Assembly: GCF_018614055.1 (NCBI RefSeq)
Contig: NZ_JAGGPB010000043.1
Span: forward strand, 1 to 64,000
DNA length: 64,000 bases
Source: Streptomyces sp. ISL-98
Lineage (GTDB): Bacteria; Actinomycetota; Actinomycetes; Streptomycetales; Streptomycetaceae
Reading direction: 5' to 3'
This document shows, one piece after another, positions 17,120 through 24,993 of the stretch (the first letter of the stretch is position 1; each line of letters begins with the position of its first letter). The notes beneath the pieces were generated by a model. That model had not been told where the DNA came from, did no database searches, and was given only the letters and a program-made list of their open reading frames with translations. The translations under genes and the position numbers were made by a program.

Positions 17120-17914
17120 GTGACATCGACAAGCCGCCGCAGCGCGCTGCGCGCGGGAGCAGGAGCGCTGGGGGCGGCCGTCGCGGACACGCTCGCCACC
17201 GGATGCGGCGCACCCGGAAGGACCGGGGGCGCCGCACCCCCCGCCCCGGCGAAACGGCCCGCAGCGCCCGCGGCCCCCCGTCGGGCCCCCGCTCCCCACC
17301 GCTTTCCCGGGCTGCCCGTCCAGATCACCAACGGCCCCCGCGACCGCCCACGGGTCGCCCTCACCTTCCACGGCCAGGGCGACCCGGCCACCGCCAAGGC
17401 CGTACTCGCCGAGGCCGAGCGGGCCGGCGCCCGCCTCACCGTCCTCGCGGTCGGCGGCTGGCTCGACACATATCCGCGGCTCGCGCGCCGCATCCTCGAC
17501 GGCGGCCACGACCTCGGCAACCACACCCAGCGCCACCTCACCATCTCCGCCATGGGCGAGCGGGAGGCGTACGCCGAGATCACCGGCTGCGCCGACCGCC
17601 TGCGCCGGCTCACCGGCTCCATCGGCACCTGGTTCCGCCCGTCGCGCACCCAGTACGCCACCCCGCTCGTCCAGAAGCTGGCACGCCGGGCCGGCTACCC
17701 GCACGTCCTCTCGTACGACGTCGACTCCCTCGACTTCACCTCACCCGGTGCCCCGGCCGTCACCCGCAAGATCACCGGGGAGATCCGCAACGGATCCGTG
17801 GTGAGCCTGCACTTCGGCTACGCCGACACGGTCGCCGCCCTGCCCGCCCTCCTCGACGCACTCGACCGCCGCGGCCTGCGCGCGGTGACCACCACGGAGC
17901 TGCTGACCCGATGA
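17120..17914 (+). CDS. Polysaccharide deacetylase-like lipoprotein with altered metal site
   Basis: 264 residues with a Tat/lipoprotein-type leader (SRRSALRAGAG, lipobox ATGC near residue 29). The remainder is a NodB-homology fold. Motif 1 reads TFHGQGD instead of TFDDGP, so the catalytic base and a metal ligand are replaced. Motif 2 (NHTQRH) keeps both His and motif 3 is FRPSRTQY. Known members de-N-acetylate or de-O-acetylate sugar polymers at the cell envelope. Whether this one is active is open. GTG start 17120 has no recognisable ribosome site. The stop overlaps the start of the next gene (ATGA), so the two are coupled. Confidence 0.85.
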   Translation: MTSTSRRSALRAGAGALGAAVADTLATGCGAPGRTGGAAPPAPAKRPAAPAAPRRAPAPHRFPGLPVQITNGPRDRPRVALTFHGQGDPATAKAVLAEAERAGARLTVLAVGGWLDTYPRLARRILDGGHDLGNHTQRHLTISAMGEREAYAEITGCADRLRRLTGSIGTWFRPSRTQYATPLVQKLARRAGYPHVLSYDVDSLDFTSPGAPAVTRKITGEIRNGSVVSLHFGYADTVAALPALLDALDRRGLRAVTTTELLTR

Positions 17915-19104
17915 CCACGATCACTCGCCGTACGATCGCGCTGCTCGCCGGCGCCCTCCTCGCCGCCCTCGGGGGCTGCGCCGACCCCGCACCGAAGGGC
18001 CGGGCCGACGCGCTCGGCACCAACGGGGCCGCACCGCCCGCCAAGGTGAGAAAGGCCGTCCCGGCCGCACCGCCAGGACTGCCCGGCATGCCACCGGTGC
18101 TCGACCCGGACGACGTGTATGCGGCGGACCGGCCCAATCAGCTGTCGCCCGTCGTCAAGGACTTCCCGTCCCGGGTCTACGTCCCCAACACCAACTCCAA
18201 CACGGTGTCGGTGATCGACCCCAGGACGTACAAGGTCATCAAGACCATCCCGGTCGGCGTCCAGCCCCAGCACGTCGTTCCCTCCTGGGACATGAAGACC
18301 CTGTGGGTCAACAACAACCGGGGCCACACCCTCACCCCGATCAACCCGGCCACCGGCGCCGTGGGCAAGCCCGTCGAGGTGCACGACCCGTACAACCTCT
18401 ACTTCACGCCCAACGGCAAGCACGCCGTCGTCATGGCGTCGATGGACCGCGAGCTGGTCTTCCGCGACCCGCACACGATGAACCGGGTCAAGACCGAACC
18501 CGTCACCTGCGCGGGCGTCAATCACGCGGACTTCTCGGCCGACGGCCGGTACTTCATCGTCTCCTGCGAGTTCTCCGGCGAACTGCTCAAGGTCGACACC
18601 GAGAAGATGAAGGTCGTCGGGCAGCAGAAACTTCCGTTCCAGGGCGCGATGCCCCAGGACGTGAAGATCTCGCCCGACGGCAAGACGTTCTACATCGCCG
18701 ACATGATGGCGCACGGCATGTGGGTCCTGGACGGGAAGAAGTTCACCACCCCGAGGCTGCTGCCCACGGGCAAGGGCTGCCACGGCCTCTACGTCAGCCG
18801 CGATTCCAAGGAGATGTACGTCTCCAACCGGGGCGAGGGCTCCATCTCCCTCTTCGACTTCAAGAAGAAAAGGCTGACCCAGAAGTGGCACCTGCCCGAG
18901 GGCGGCAGCCCCGACATGGGCGGGGTCTCGGCCGACGGCAAGGTGCTGTGGCTGTCGGGGCGTTACGACGACGAGGTGTACGCGATCGACACCACCACCG
19001 GCAAGCAGCTGGCCCGTATCCCGGTCGGCGGCGGCCCGCACGGCCTGGCCGTCTACCCGCAGCCGGGCCGCTACTCGCTCGGCCACACGGGCATCTTCCG
19101 CTGA
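17911..19104 (+). CDS. YVTN/YncE-type beta-propeller lipoprotein
   Basis: 397 residues. A lipoprotein signal peptide (lipobox LGGC near residue 24) and a Pro/Ala-rich linker precede a seven-bladed beta-propeller. Repeats such as VYVPNTNSNTVSVIDPRTYK, KTLWVNNNRGHTLTPINP, TFYIADMMAHGMWVLDG and EMYVSNRGEGSISLFD are visible. These domains act as binding scaffolds at the cell surface. No catalytic residues are evident. ATG 17911 overlaps the stop of the deacetylase-like gene by 4 bp. Joint translation of the pair suggests a common envelope function. Confidence 0.88.
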   Translation: MTTITRRTIALLAGALLAALGGCADPAPKGRADALGTNGAAPPAKVRKAVPAAPPGLPGMPPVLDPDDVYAADRPNQLSPVVKDFPSRVYVPNTNSNTVSVIDPRTYKVIKTIPVGVQPQHVVPSWDMKTLWVNNNRGHTLTPINPATGAVGKPVEVHDPYNLYFTPNGKHAVVMASMDRELVFRDPHTMNRVKTEPVTCAGVNHADFSADGRYFIVSCEFSGELLKVDTEKMKVVGQQKLPFQGAMPQDVKISPDGKTFYIADMMAHGMWVLDGKKFTTPRLLPTGKGCHGLYVSRDSKEMYVSNRGEGSISLFDFKKKRLTQKWHLPEGGSPDMGGVSADGKVLWLSGRYDDEVYAIDTTTGKQLARIPVGGGPHGLAVYPQPGRYSLGHTGIFR

Positions 19105-19161
19105 CCGGGCCCCGGAGCCGGAGGAGCTGACGGACCAGCCCCTCCGGCTCCGGGCGACCGG

Positions 19162-20355
19162 CTACCACATCACGGGCAGCCGCTCCGGCAGGCGTTTGAT
19201 GAAGCCCGTACGCCACACCAGTTGCTCCGCCGGAACCGCCAGCCTCAGCCCCGGCAGCCGCTCCACGAGCACCGCCAGCGCCGCCTCGGCGTGAGCCCGG
19301 CCCAGGGCGGACGCCGGACAGAAGTGGCGGCCGCCGCCGAAGGCGAGGTGCGGGTTGTGCTCGCGGTCCAGGTTCAGGTTCTCGGGGTCCTCGAAGACCG
19401 CCGGGTCGAAGTTGGCGCCCTCGACCAGCACCAGGACCAGCTCACCCTTGCGGACGAGTACGTCGCCGAGCTGTACGTCGTCGAGAGCGATCCGGGGCAG
19501 CCCGTCGCCGATCGACAGGTTCCAGCGCAGCAACTCGTCGACCGCGCGCCCCATCCGGTCCGGATGATCCCGCAGATAGCCGATCAGCTCGGGACGCTGG
19601 AGCAGTGCGAGAACGGCGAGCACCAGAAAGGCGGACGTCGAGACCGCGCCCGCGCCGAACAGCGAGACGGCGACCGTGCCCAGGACCTCGTCCGTCAGGT
19701 GCTCAGAGCCCTCCTCGTCGCGCAGCGCCGCCAGCTGCCCGAGCAGGCCCGAGCGTTCGGCGACGGGCGCGTTGAGCCGCTGCACCATGTAGTCGACGTC
19801 CTTGTACCAGTTGAGCTGCGAGCCCTCGAAGGCGTGCGCACTGGTCATGAACGCGATGTCCAGGCTCGACATCAGCCGTGGCCAGTCCTCGAACGGCACC
19901 CCGAGCACCTTGCAGTGCAGCGCCGCCGAGAAGGGATCGGCGAAGCCCGCCCGGAGGTCGACCGGTGGCCCCCAGGCCAGCAGGTCGTCGATCAGCTTGT
20001 CGGCCGTGATGCCCAGCCAGTAGTGCAGCCCTTCGCCCGCACGCGGGTTGAGCGCCTTCATCACCGCCCCGCGCAGCCCGGCGCTGTTGATGTTCCCCAT
20101 GTTGTTGACGACCTCGGGCGGGATGGTCAGCGCGTACTGGCGCGGCACACCGGGGGCTGCCGTGTCCTTGAGGCTGAACCGCTCGTCCTCCAGGACCTGT
20201 TTGGCCAGCGGATAACTGCTCACCAGCCACGCGCTGTCGCCGGTGAGCGTGCGCACCCGGGCCACCGGCTGCTGCTCGCGCAGCCAGGAACACTCCTCGG
20301 GGAGTACGTCGCCCCGCCGGGAGAACGGGAATTCAAGCAGCTCGTCGGAGATCAT
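19162..20355 (-). CDS. CYP121-family cytochrome P450 acting on cyclodipeptides
   Basis: 397 residues, nearly the length of mycobacterial CYP121A1 (396). The heme-binding loop is FGGGRHFCPASALG with Cys346 and the ExxR is EELLR-like (DELLRWN). The I-helix reads FGAGAVST, without the usual acid/Thr pair. This matches what I recall of CYP121, as do EVVNNMGNI, an NW at 182-183, the stretch VLVRKGELVLVL and the C-terminus ending PERLPVMW. CYP121A1 couples the two tyrosines of cyclo(Tyr-Tyr) to mycocyclosin. Gln385 and Arg386 of CYP121A1 align with Ile386 and Lys387 here, so product or substrate may differ. The start (ATG 20355) lies 23 bp inside the upstream cyclodipeptide synthase gene, so the pair is coupled. 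Confidence 0.92.
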   Translation of the reverse strand: MISDELLEFPFSRRGDVLPEECSWLREQQPVARVRTLTGDSAWLVSSYPLAKQVLEDERFSLKDTAAPGVPRQYALTIPPEVVNNMGNINSAGLRGAVMKALNPRAGEGLHYWLGITADKLIDDLLAWGPPVDLRAGFADPFSAALHCKVLGVPFEDWPRLMSSLDIAFMTSAHAFEGSQLNWYKDVDYMVQRLNAPVAERSGLLGQLAALRDEEGSEHLTDEVLGTVAVSLFGAGAVSTSAFLVLAVLALLQRPELIGYLRDHPDRMGRAVDELLRWNLSIGDGLPRIALDDVQLGDVLVRKGELVLVLVEGANFDPAVFEDPENLNLDREHNPHLAFGGGRHFCPASALGRAHAEAALAVLVERLPGLRLAVPAEQLVWRTGFIKRLPERLPVMW

Positions 20356-21058
20356 CCGCAGTCCTTCCGAAGGAGTCGGGCTTTACAACGGCATATGCCT
20401 GGTTACGGGCCGCCCGCAGACCGCCGCCCTTCGCGTAGAGGAGTTCTGTCAGCGGCAGCAGCAGGTGATAGCAGGAAACGGAGGTGGGCACGCCGAGAAT
20501 TCCGGGAGTGTCCAGGAAGAAGGGAAGCTCCGCGGCGATGTAGTCCAGGCAGGCGGACCGCTGCTCGGCGGTCATGGATTGCCCGTCGGGAAGCTTCGTC
20601 GCCAGGAAGTGCTCCACCATCGCATCGCAGCTCTTGCTGAATTCGTCGTCCGTGGCGAGGAAGTGCCGGACGCGACGGTGCAGCAGTTCGTACACGGTAT
20701 TGCCGGAGAACTCCGACAGCGCCCGCACACGGACGGTACTGCCCGGTGGTCCTGCCGCGTCGACCCCGCTCAGGACGCGTCGGCGGACCGCCTTGAGATC
20801 CTTGGCCGCGCGCCGGGCGGCATGTTCGCGGGTGTGACCGAGAGATGCGAACATCTCGGCGACGTGCAGATCGGCATAGACGAAATCCACTGCGGTGAAT
20901 CGCTCGGTGGCCCACCGGGTGAGTTCCGTGATGCGCTTGGCGTTGAAATAACTGTTGCCCGGGGAAACCCCGATGAGGGCGTGATCGCCCTCGGCGCAGA
21001 TGATTCGGCATTGGGGGGTGTAGGGCTGGATCGTGAATGCGTCGGTTGTGATCGTCAC
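20333..21058 (-). CDS. Cyclodipeptide synthase (CDPS, NYH subfamily)
   Basis: 241 residues, the size of AlbC. Uses two aminoacyl-tRNAs to form a cyclodipeptide in the cytoplasm. With a constant offset of 5 from AlbC numbering, all diagnostic residues are present. They are Ser32 (nucleophile, in GVSPGNSYF), Asn35, Tyr173 and Glu177 (YIAAE), and Tyr197-His198 (CYH). Pocket positions recalled for AlbC fall on Leu28, Gly30, Leu114, Phe180 and Ser195, consistent with a hydrophobic or aromatic first residue. The adjacent CYP121-like enzyme suggests an aromatic product such as cyclo(Tyr-Tyr); this is inference. GTG start at 21058. It is first in the two-gene operon, with about 190 bp of upstream sequence. 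Confidence 0.93.
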   Translation of the reverse strand: MTITTDAFTIQPYTPQCRIICAEGDHALIGVSPGNSYFNAKRITELTRWATERFTAVDFVYADLHVAEMFASLGHTREHAARRAAKDLKAVRRRVLSGVDAAGPPGSTVRVRALSEFSGNTVYELLHRRVRHFLATDDEFSKSCDAMVEHFLATKLPDGQSMTAEQRSACLDYIAAELPFFLDTPGILGVPTSVSCYHLLLPLTELLYAKGGGLRAARNQAYAVVKPDSFGRTADDLRRAA

Positions 21059-21248
21059 GTTTGGAAACGCCCTTGGCCGCCGCTAGTCCCGACGGAGCCC
21101 TGTGCTCCGGGTGTGGCGACGACGCCATGAAGTTATCGTCCGGCGGCGGAGAGTCACGAAGCCGACCCCCGTGTTTGGCGTGAACTAGGCGTACCTGGGC
21201 GCAAAATGAACTGTCGGGCGGCTGATAAAGGTTTACGGCAACACTATT

Positions 21249-21902
21249 TCAGTGGGCCACCATCAGCGCTTCCGAGCCCACGGGCCGGTAACCCGCCCGC
21301 TGGAAGGTGCGCACGCTACGGGCGTTGCCCGGCGGCTGCTGCGCCCAGACGACCGTGTCCGGCGTCAAGTGGCGTGCCGCCAGGGCGAGTCGGCCGCCGA
21401 TGCCCCGGCCGCGTACCGCCTCGTCCACCTCGATCGCCGCCTCCCAGCGGCCGGCGATGCCCCGGCCCAGTATCAGCACGCCGCCGTCGGCGGACCACAC
21501 CCGCACGTCGTGCCGGAACTTCATGGCCCGGGCCACGCGCGGGTGATCAGGGTCCTGGATTTCGAGCAGGTCGATGTCCGGGGCGCCCGGCAGGGCGTGC
21601 GCGCACGTCAGCAGGTCGATGGTGTCGTTCATCCGGCGGCCCGTGCGCTGCATCAGGGCCATCAGGAACGCCGGATTCATCGAAGCCGCCAGCGGGTCGC
21701 AGCGGGTGGCGGCCAGCGTGAACCGTACCCATTCGGGGTCCTCGTCCGTGAAGATCACCGAGTGGGCGGTGAAGGCCAGCACCCCGGCGTCCCGGCGGTT
21801 CGGCTGCGGGATCACGGTCGTGGAGCCGTCCGGCGCCGGGAAGTCGCCGTGCGCCGCCGCTGCCAGGATCGCTGCCAGTGCGTCGTCCGTCGCGTCAGTC
21901 AT
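21249..21902 (-). CDS. GNAT-family N-acetyltransferase
   Basis: About 217 residues. The C-terminal half has the GNAT acetyl-CoA loop (AAIEVDEAVRGRGIGGRLA) and the following ARSVRTFQRAGYRPVG helix-strand. The N-terminal half is a less conserved extension seen in streptomycete relatives. The open frame runs to 22100, but ATG 21902 (or 21911) is chosen because it is closest to domain length and leaves room for the divergent EF-hand gene. It is on the same strand as the CDPS/P450 pair but 190 bp upstream of it; membership of that pathway is not supported. Substrate unknown. Confidence 0.82.
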   Translation of the reverse strand: MTDATDDALAAILAAAAHGDFPAPDGSTTVIPQPNRRDAGVLAFTAHSVIFTDEDPEWVRFTLAATRCDPLAASMNPAFLMALMQRTGRRMNDTIDLLTCAHALPGAPDIDLLEIQDPDHPRVARAMKFRHDVRVWSADGGVLILGRGIAGRWEAAIEVDEAVRGRGIGGRLALAARHLTPDTVVWAQQPPGNARSVRTFQRAGYRPVGSEALMVAH

Positions 21903-22008
21903 GTGTGCCATGCAGAGATCCAAGCATCCCGGCCCGGGCGCGTACCAGACACGATGGCCGGGCCGATAATCTGTTCGCGTACTGACAGCATCAGAAGGGG
22001 TGGATCCA

Positions 22009-22224
22009 GTGGCGGACATCGAGTCGGCGCGCAAGGCTTTCGCACGGTACGACGTCAACGGGGACGGGCTGATCTCTGCGGCCGAGTACAAGAGCGTCAT
22101 GGCGCAGCTTGGTGACCCCTACGTCACCGAGACGGTGGCCCAGGCCGTGATCAACTCCCACGACAGCAACGGCGACGGCAAGCTCACCTTCGACGAGTTC
22201 TGGGCGATCCAGAACAAGGGCTGA
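22009..22224 (+). CDS. Small EF-hand calcium-binding protein
   Basis: About 71 residues with two complete canonical EF-hand loops, DVNGDGLISAAE (about 15-26) and DSNGDGKLTFDE (about 51-62). Both have Asp/Asn at positions 1, 3 and 5, Gly at 6 and Glu at 12. It has no signal peptide, so it should be a cytoplasmic calcium buffer or sensor of the streptomycete Cab type. GTG 22009 has AGAAGGGG upstream. An in-frame GTG at 22000 would add three residues but overlaps that ribosome site. Divergent from the GNAT gene. Confidence 0.9.
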   Translation: MADIESARKAFARYDVNGDGLISAAEYKSVMAQLGDPYVTETVAQAVINSHDSNGDGKLTFDEFWAIQNKG

Positions 22225-22272
22225 ACCAGGGCTGACGCTCTCGTCGCCTCCCGCGACGTACGGGTCCGGAAC

Positions 22273-22857
22273 TCACCCGGCGGTGGTGGGCTCCGGACCC
22301 GTTCGCGTACTCGCCCTGCCCGCCGCCATGTCCGCGAGCTCCACCTGCGCCGCTTCGAGCCAGCCGATCCGGAACTTCTCCAGATCGATTCCGGCGCGCA
22401 GGACGAGATGGCGCAAACGGTCGCTCTCGCTGTCCCTGCCGTCGCCGAAGTCGCGCTCCTCGATCGCCGTGTACTCCGCCAACTGCGCCCGGTGCAGCGC
22501 CAGATGGCGGCGTACCTCCTCCTCGAGTCCCCGCGCGCCCACCACGCCCGCCGCGCGCAGGCGCAGCGCGAGTGCGTCACGGACGGGCTTGGGGTCCTCG
22601 CTCTTCGCCACCCACTCGGCCAGCTCGGCGCGGCCCGCGGGCAGCACCTCGTACTCCTTCTTCTGGCCCCGCGTGGGCTGCTGCTGGGGCAGGGCGCGGA
22701 TGGCACCGGACTGCTCCAGCTTGCCCAGCTCGCGGTAGATCTGCTGATGCGTGGACGGCCAGAAGTAGCCGATGGACTTGTCGAACCTGCGGGTCAGTTC
22801 CAGCCCCGACGACGGCTTTTCGAGCAGGGCGGTGAGGATCGCGTACGGGAGGGACAT
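22273..22857 (-). CDS. PadR-family transcriptional regulator
   Basis: 194 residues. An N-terminal winged helix of PadR type (SLPYAILTALLEKPSSGLEL, then the YREL and QQPTRGQKKEYEVLPAGR wing) and a C-terminal Vir/AphA-like helical dimerisation domain. Family members are repressors released by small ligands, often phenolic compounds. It is the second gene after fadH, 17 bp downstream on the same strand. A perfect 20-bp palindrome at 24935-24954 covers the fadH promoter and is the obvious candidate operator, giving negative autoregulation of fadH-padR. The ligand is unknown, but a dienoyl-CoA or related acyl-CoA would fit the partner enzyme. Confidence 0.92.
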   Translation of the reverse strand: MSLPYAILTALLEKPSSGLELTRRFDKSIGYFWPSTHQQIYRELGKLEQSGAIRALPQQQPTRGQKKEYEVLPAGRAELAEWVAKSEDPKPVRDALALRLRAAGVVGARGLEEEVRRHLALHRAQLAEYTAIEERDFGDGRDSESDRLRHLVLRAGIDLEKFRIGWLEAAQVELADMAAGRASTRTGPEPTTAG

Positions 22858-22874
22858 GACCGCATCCTAGGTAG

Positions 22875-24905
22875 TCACAGTGCCGCGGCGAGTTCCGTTC
22901 CCTGCCGGATCGCGCGCTTGGCGTCCAGCTCGGCGGCGACATCGGCGCCGCCGATCAGGTGCACCGGCTGCCCGGCGGCGACCAGCGCGTCGTACAGCTC
23001 GCGGCGCGGCTCCTGCCCGGTGCACAGGACGACCGTGTCGACGGGGATGAGCTGCTGCTCGCCGTCGACCGTGACATGCAGTCCCGCGTCGTCGATACGG
23101 TCGTACGCCGCGCCCGCGACCGTGGTGACACCGCGGTGCTTGAGCTCGGTGCGGTGGATCCAGCCGGTGGTCTTGCCGAGGCCGGCGCCGACCTTGGTCG
23201 CCTTGCGCTGGAGCAGGTGGACGGTACGCGGCGGCGCGGAGCGGTCGGGCTTGCGGAGACCGCCGGGGGAGCGGTAGTCGGTGTCGACGCCCCACTGGCG
23301 GAAGTACACCTCGGGGTTCTGGCTCGCGCCCTCGCCCTCGTCGGTCAGGAACTCCGCGACGTCGAAGCCGATACCGCCCGCGCCGATGATCGCGACGCGC
23401 TCGCCGACGGGTGCGCCGTCGCGCAGGACGTCGAGGTAGCTGAGCACGCTGGGGTGGTCGATGCCGGGGATGTCCGGGGTGCGCGGGGTGACTCCGGTGG
23501 CCAGCACGATCTCGTCGTACCCGCCCGCCGAGAGCTCGTCGGCCGTGACCGGGGTGTTCAGCCGGACGTCCACGCCGTGCGCTTCGAGCTGCGTACGGAA
23601 GTAGCGGATCGTCTCGTCGAACTCCTCCTTGCCGGGGATCCGGCGGGCCACATTGAGCTGACCGCCGATCGCGTCGGCGGCGTCGAAGAGTGTGACCTCG
23701 TGCCCGCGCCCGGCGGCCGAGACGGCGAAGGCGAGCCCGGCCGGGCCCGCGCCGACCACGGCGATGCGACGGCGCAGGCGGGTGGGGGAGAGGAGCAGCT
23801 CGGTCTCGTGGCACGCGCGCGGGTTCACCAGGCAGGAGGTGATCTTGCCGCTGAAGGTGTGGTCCAGGCAGGCCTGGTTGCAGCCGATGCAGGTGTTGAT
23901 CGTGTCGCTGCGGCCCGCCTGCGTCTTGGCGACGAAGTCCGGGTCGGCGAGGAACGGCCGGGCCATCGACACCATGTCCGCGCGGCCCTCGGCGAGCAAC
24001 TGCTCGGCGACCTCGGGGGTGTTGATGCGGTTGCTGGTGATCAGCGGCACGGAGACCGAGCCCATGACCTTCTTGGTCACCCAGCTGTACGCGCCGCGCG
24101 GCACCGACGTCGCGATGGTGGGGATGCGGGCCTCGTGCCAGCCGATGCCGGTGTTGATGATCGTCGCGCCGGCCGCCTCGATCTGCTTGGCGAGCGAGAC
24201 GACCTCTTCCAGCGACGATCCGCCCGGGACCAGGTCGAGCATCGAGAGCCGGTAGATCAGGATGAAGTCGGGGCCGACCCGCTCGCGCACCCGGCGGACG
24301 ATCTCCAGCGGGAAGCGGGTGCGGTTCTCGTACGTGCCGCCCCACCGGTCGTCGCGGTGGTTGGTCGCGCTCGCGATGAACTCATTGATCAGGTAGCCCT
24401 CGGAGCCCATGATCTCCACGCCGTCGTACCCGGCGAGCTTCGCGAGACCCGCCGCCCGTACGAAGTCCTCGACGGTCTGCTCGACCTGGGCGTCGGTGAG
24501 GGCGTTGGGCACGAAGGGGCTGATCGGCGCCTGGATCGCGCTGGGTGCGACCAGGTCCTTGTGGTACGCGTACCGGCCGAAGTGCAGGATCTGCATCGCG
24601 ATCCGACCGCCCGCCGCGTGCACGGCGTCGGTGACGGTGCGGTGCTGCGCGGCCTCAGCCTCGGTGGTGAGCTTGGCCCCGCCCTCGTACGGCCGGCCCT
24701 CGTCGTTGGGGGCGATGCCGCCGGTGACGATGAGGCCCACGCCGCCGCGGGCGCGCTCGGCGTAGAACGCGGCCATGCGCTCGAAGCCGCGCTCGGCCTC
24801 TTCGAGCCCGACGTGCATCGATCCCATCAGCACGCGGTTGGGGAGGGTCGTGAAGCCGAGGTCGAGGGGGCTCAGCAGATGGGGGTACGCACTCTTCGGG
24901 CTCAT
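22875..24905 (-). CDS. fadH: NADPH-dependent 2,4-dienoyl-CoA reductase
   Basis: 676 residues, typical for FadH. An N-terminal OYE-type TIM barrel binds FMN (LLSPLDLGFTTLPNRVLMGS onwards). A [4Fe-4S] cluster is bound by CIGCNQACLDH and a fourth Cys (SCLVNPRAC). A C-terminal FAD/NADPH-binding half has Rossmann motifs VVGAGPAGLAFA and IIGAGGIGFD. It removes double bonds at even positions in beta-oxidation of unsaturated fatty acids. ATG 24905 has no ribosome site upstream. A TTGCAT-N16-TCTAGA promoter would start transcription at or next to the ATG, so the mRNA is probably leaderless. First gene of the fadH-padR operon. Confidence 0.95.
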   Translation of the reverse strand: MSPKSAYPHLLSPLDLGFTTLPNRVLMGSMHVGLEEAERGFERMAAFYAERARGGVGLIVTGGIAPNDEGRPYEGGAKLTTEAEAAQHRTVTDAVHAAGGRIAMQILHFGRYAYHKDLVAPSAIQAPISPFVPNALTDAQVEQTVEDFVRAAGLAKLAGYDGVEIMGSEGYLINEFIASATNHRDDRWGGTYENRTRFPLEIVRRVRERVGPDFILIYRLSMLDLVPGGSSLEEVVSLAKQIEAAGATIINTGIGWHEARIPTIATSVPRGAYSWVTKKVMGSVSVPLITSNRINTPEVAEQLLAEGRADMVSMARPFLADPDFVAKTQAGRSDTINTCIGCNQACLDHTFSGKITSCLVNPRACHETELLLSPTRLRRRIAVVGAGPAGLAFAVSAAGRGHEVTLFDAADAIGGQLNVARRIPGKEEFDETIRYFRTQLEAHGVDVRLNTPVTADELSAGGYDEIVLATGVTPRTPDIPGIDHPSVLSYLDVLRDGAPVGERVAIIGAGGIGFDVAEFLTDEGEGASQNPEVYFRQWGVDTDYRSPGGLRKPDRSAPPRTVHLLQRKATKVGAGLGKTTGWIHRTELKHRGVTTVAGAAYDRIDDAGLHVTVDGEQQLIPVDTVVLCTGQEPRRELYDALVAAGQPVHLIGGADVAAELDAKRAIRQGTELAAAL

Positions 24906-24914
24906 GGAGGCATT

Positions 24915-24954
24915 TCTAGACCACCGGAGATGGCTTATGCAACAAGTTGCATAA
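24915..24954 (-). promoter_or_regulatory. fadH-padR promoter with 20-bp palindromic operator
   Basis: 24935-24954 is a perfect palindrome with 9-bp arms TTATGCAAC/GTTGCATAA and a 2-bp centre. Read on the minus strand, TTGCAT within it forms a -35 box. TCTAGA (24915-24920) 16 bp downstream forms a -10 box, about 10 bp from the fadH ATG. A repressor on the palindrome would block RNA polymerase directly. The PadR gene of the same operon is the likely binder. Confidence 0.7.
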
Positions 24955-24993
24955 CGGAGAGAGGGGCATCACAGCGGCCGTGTCATCGCGGCG

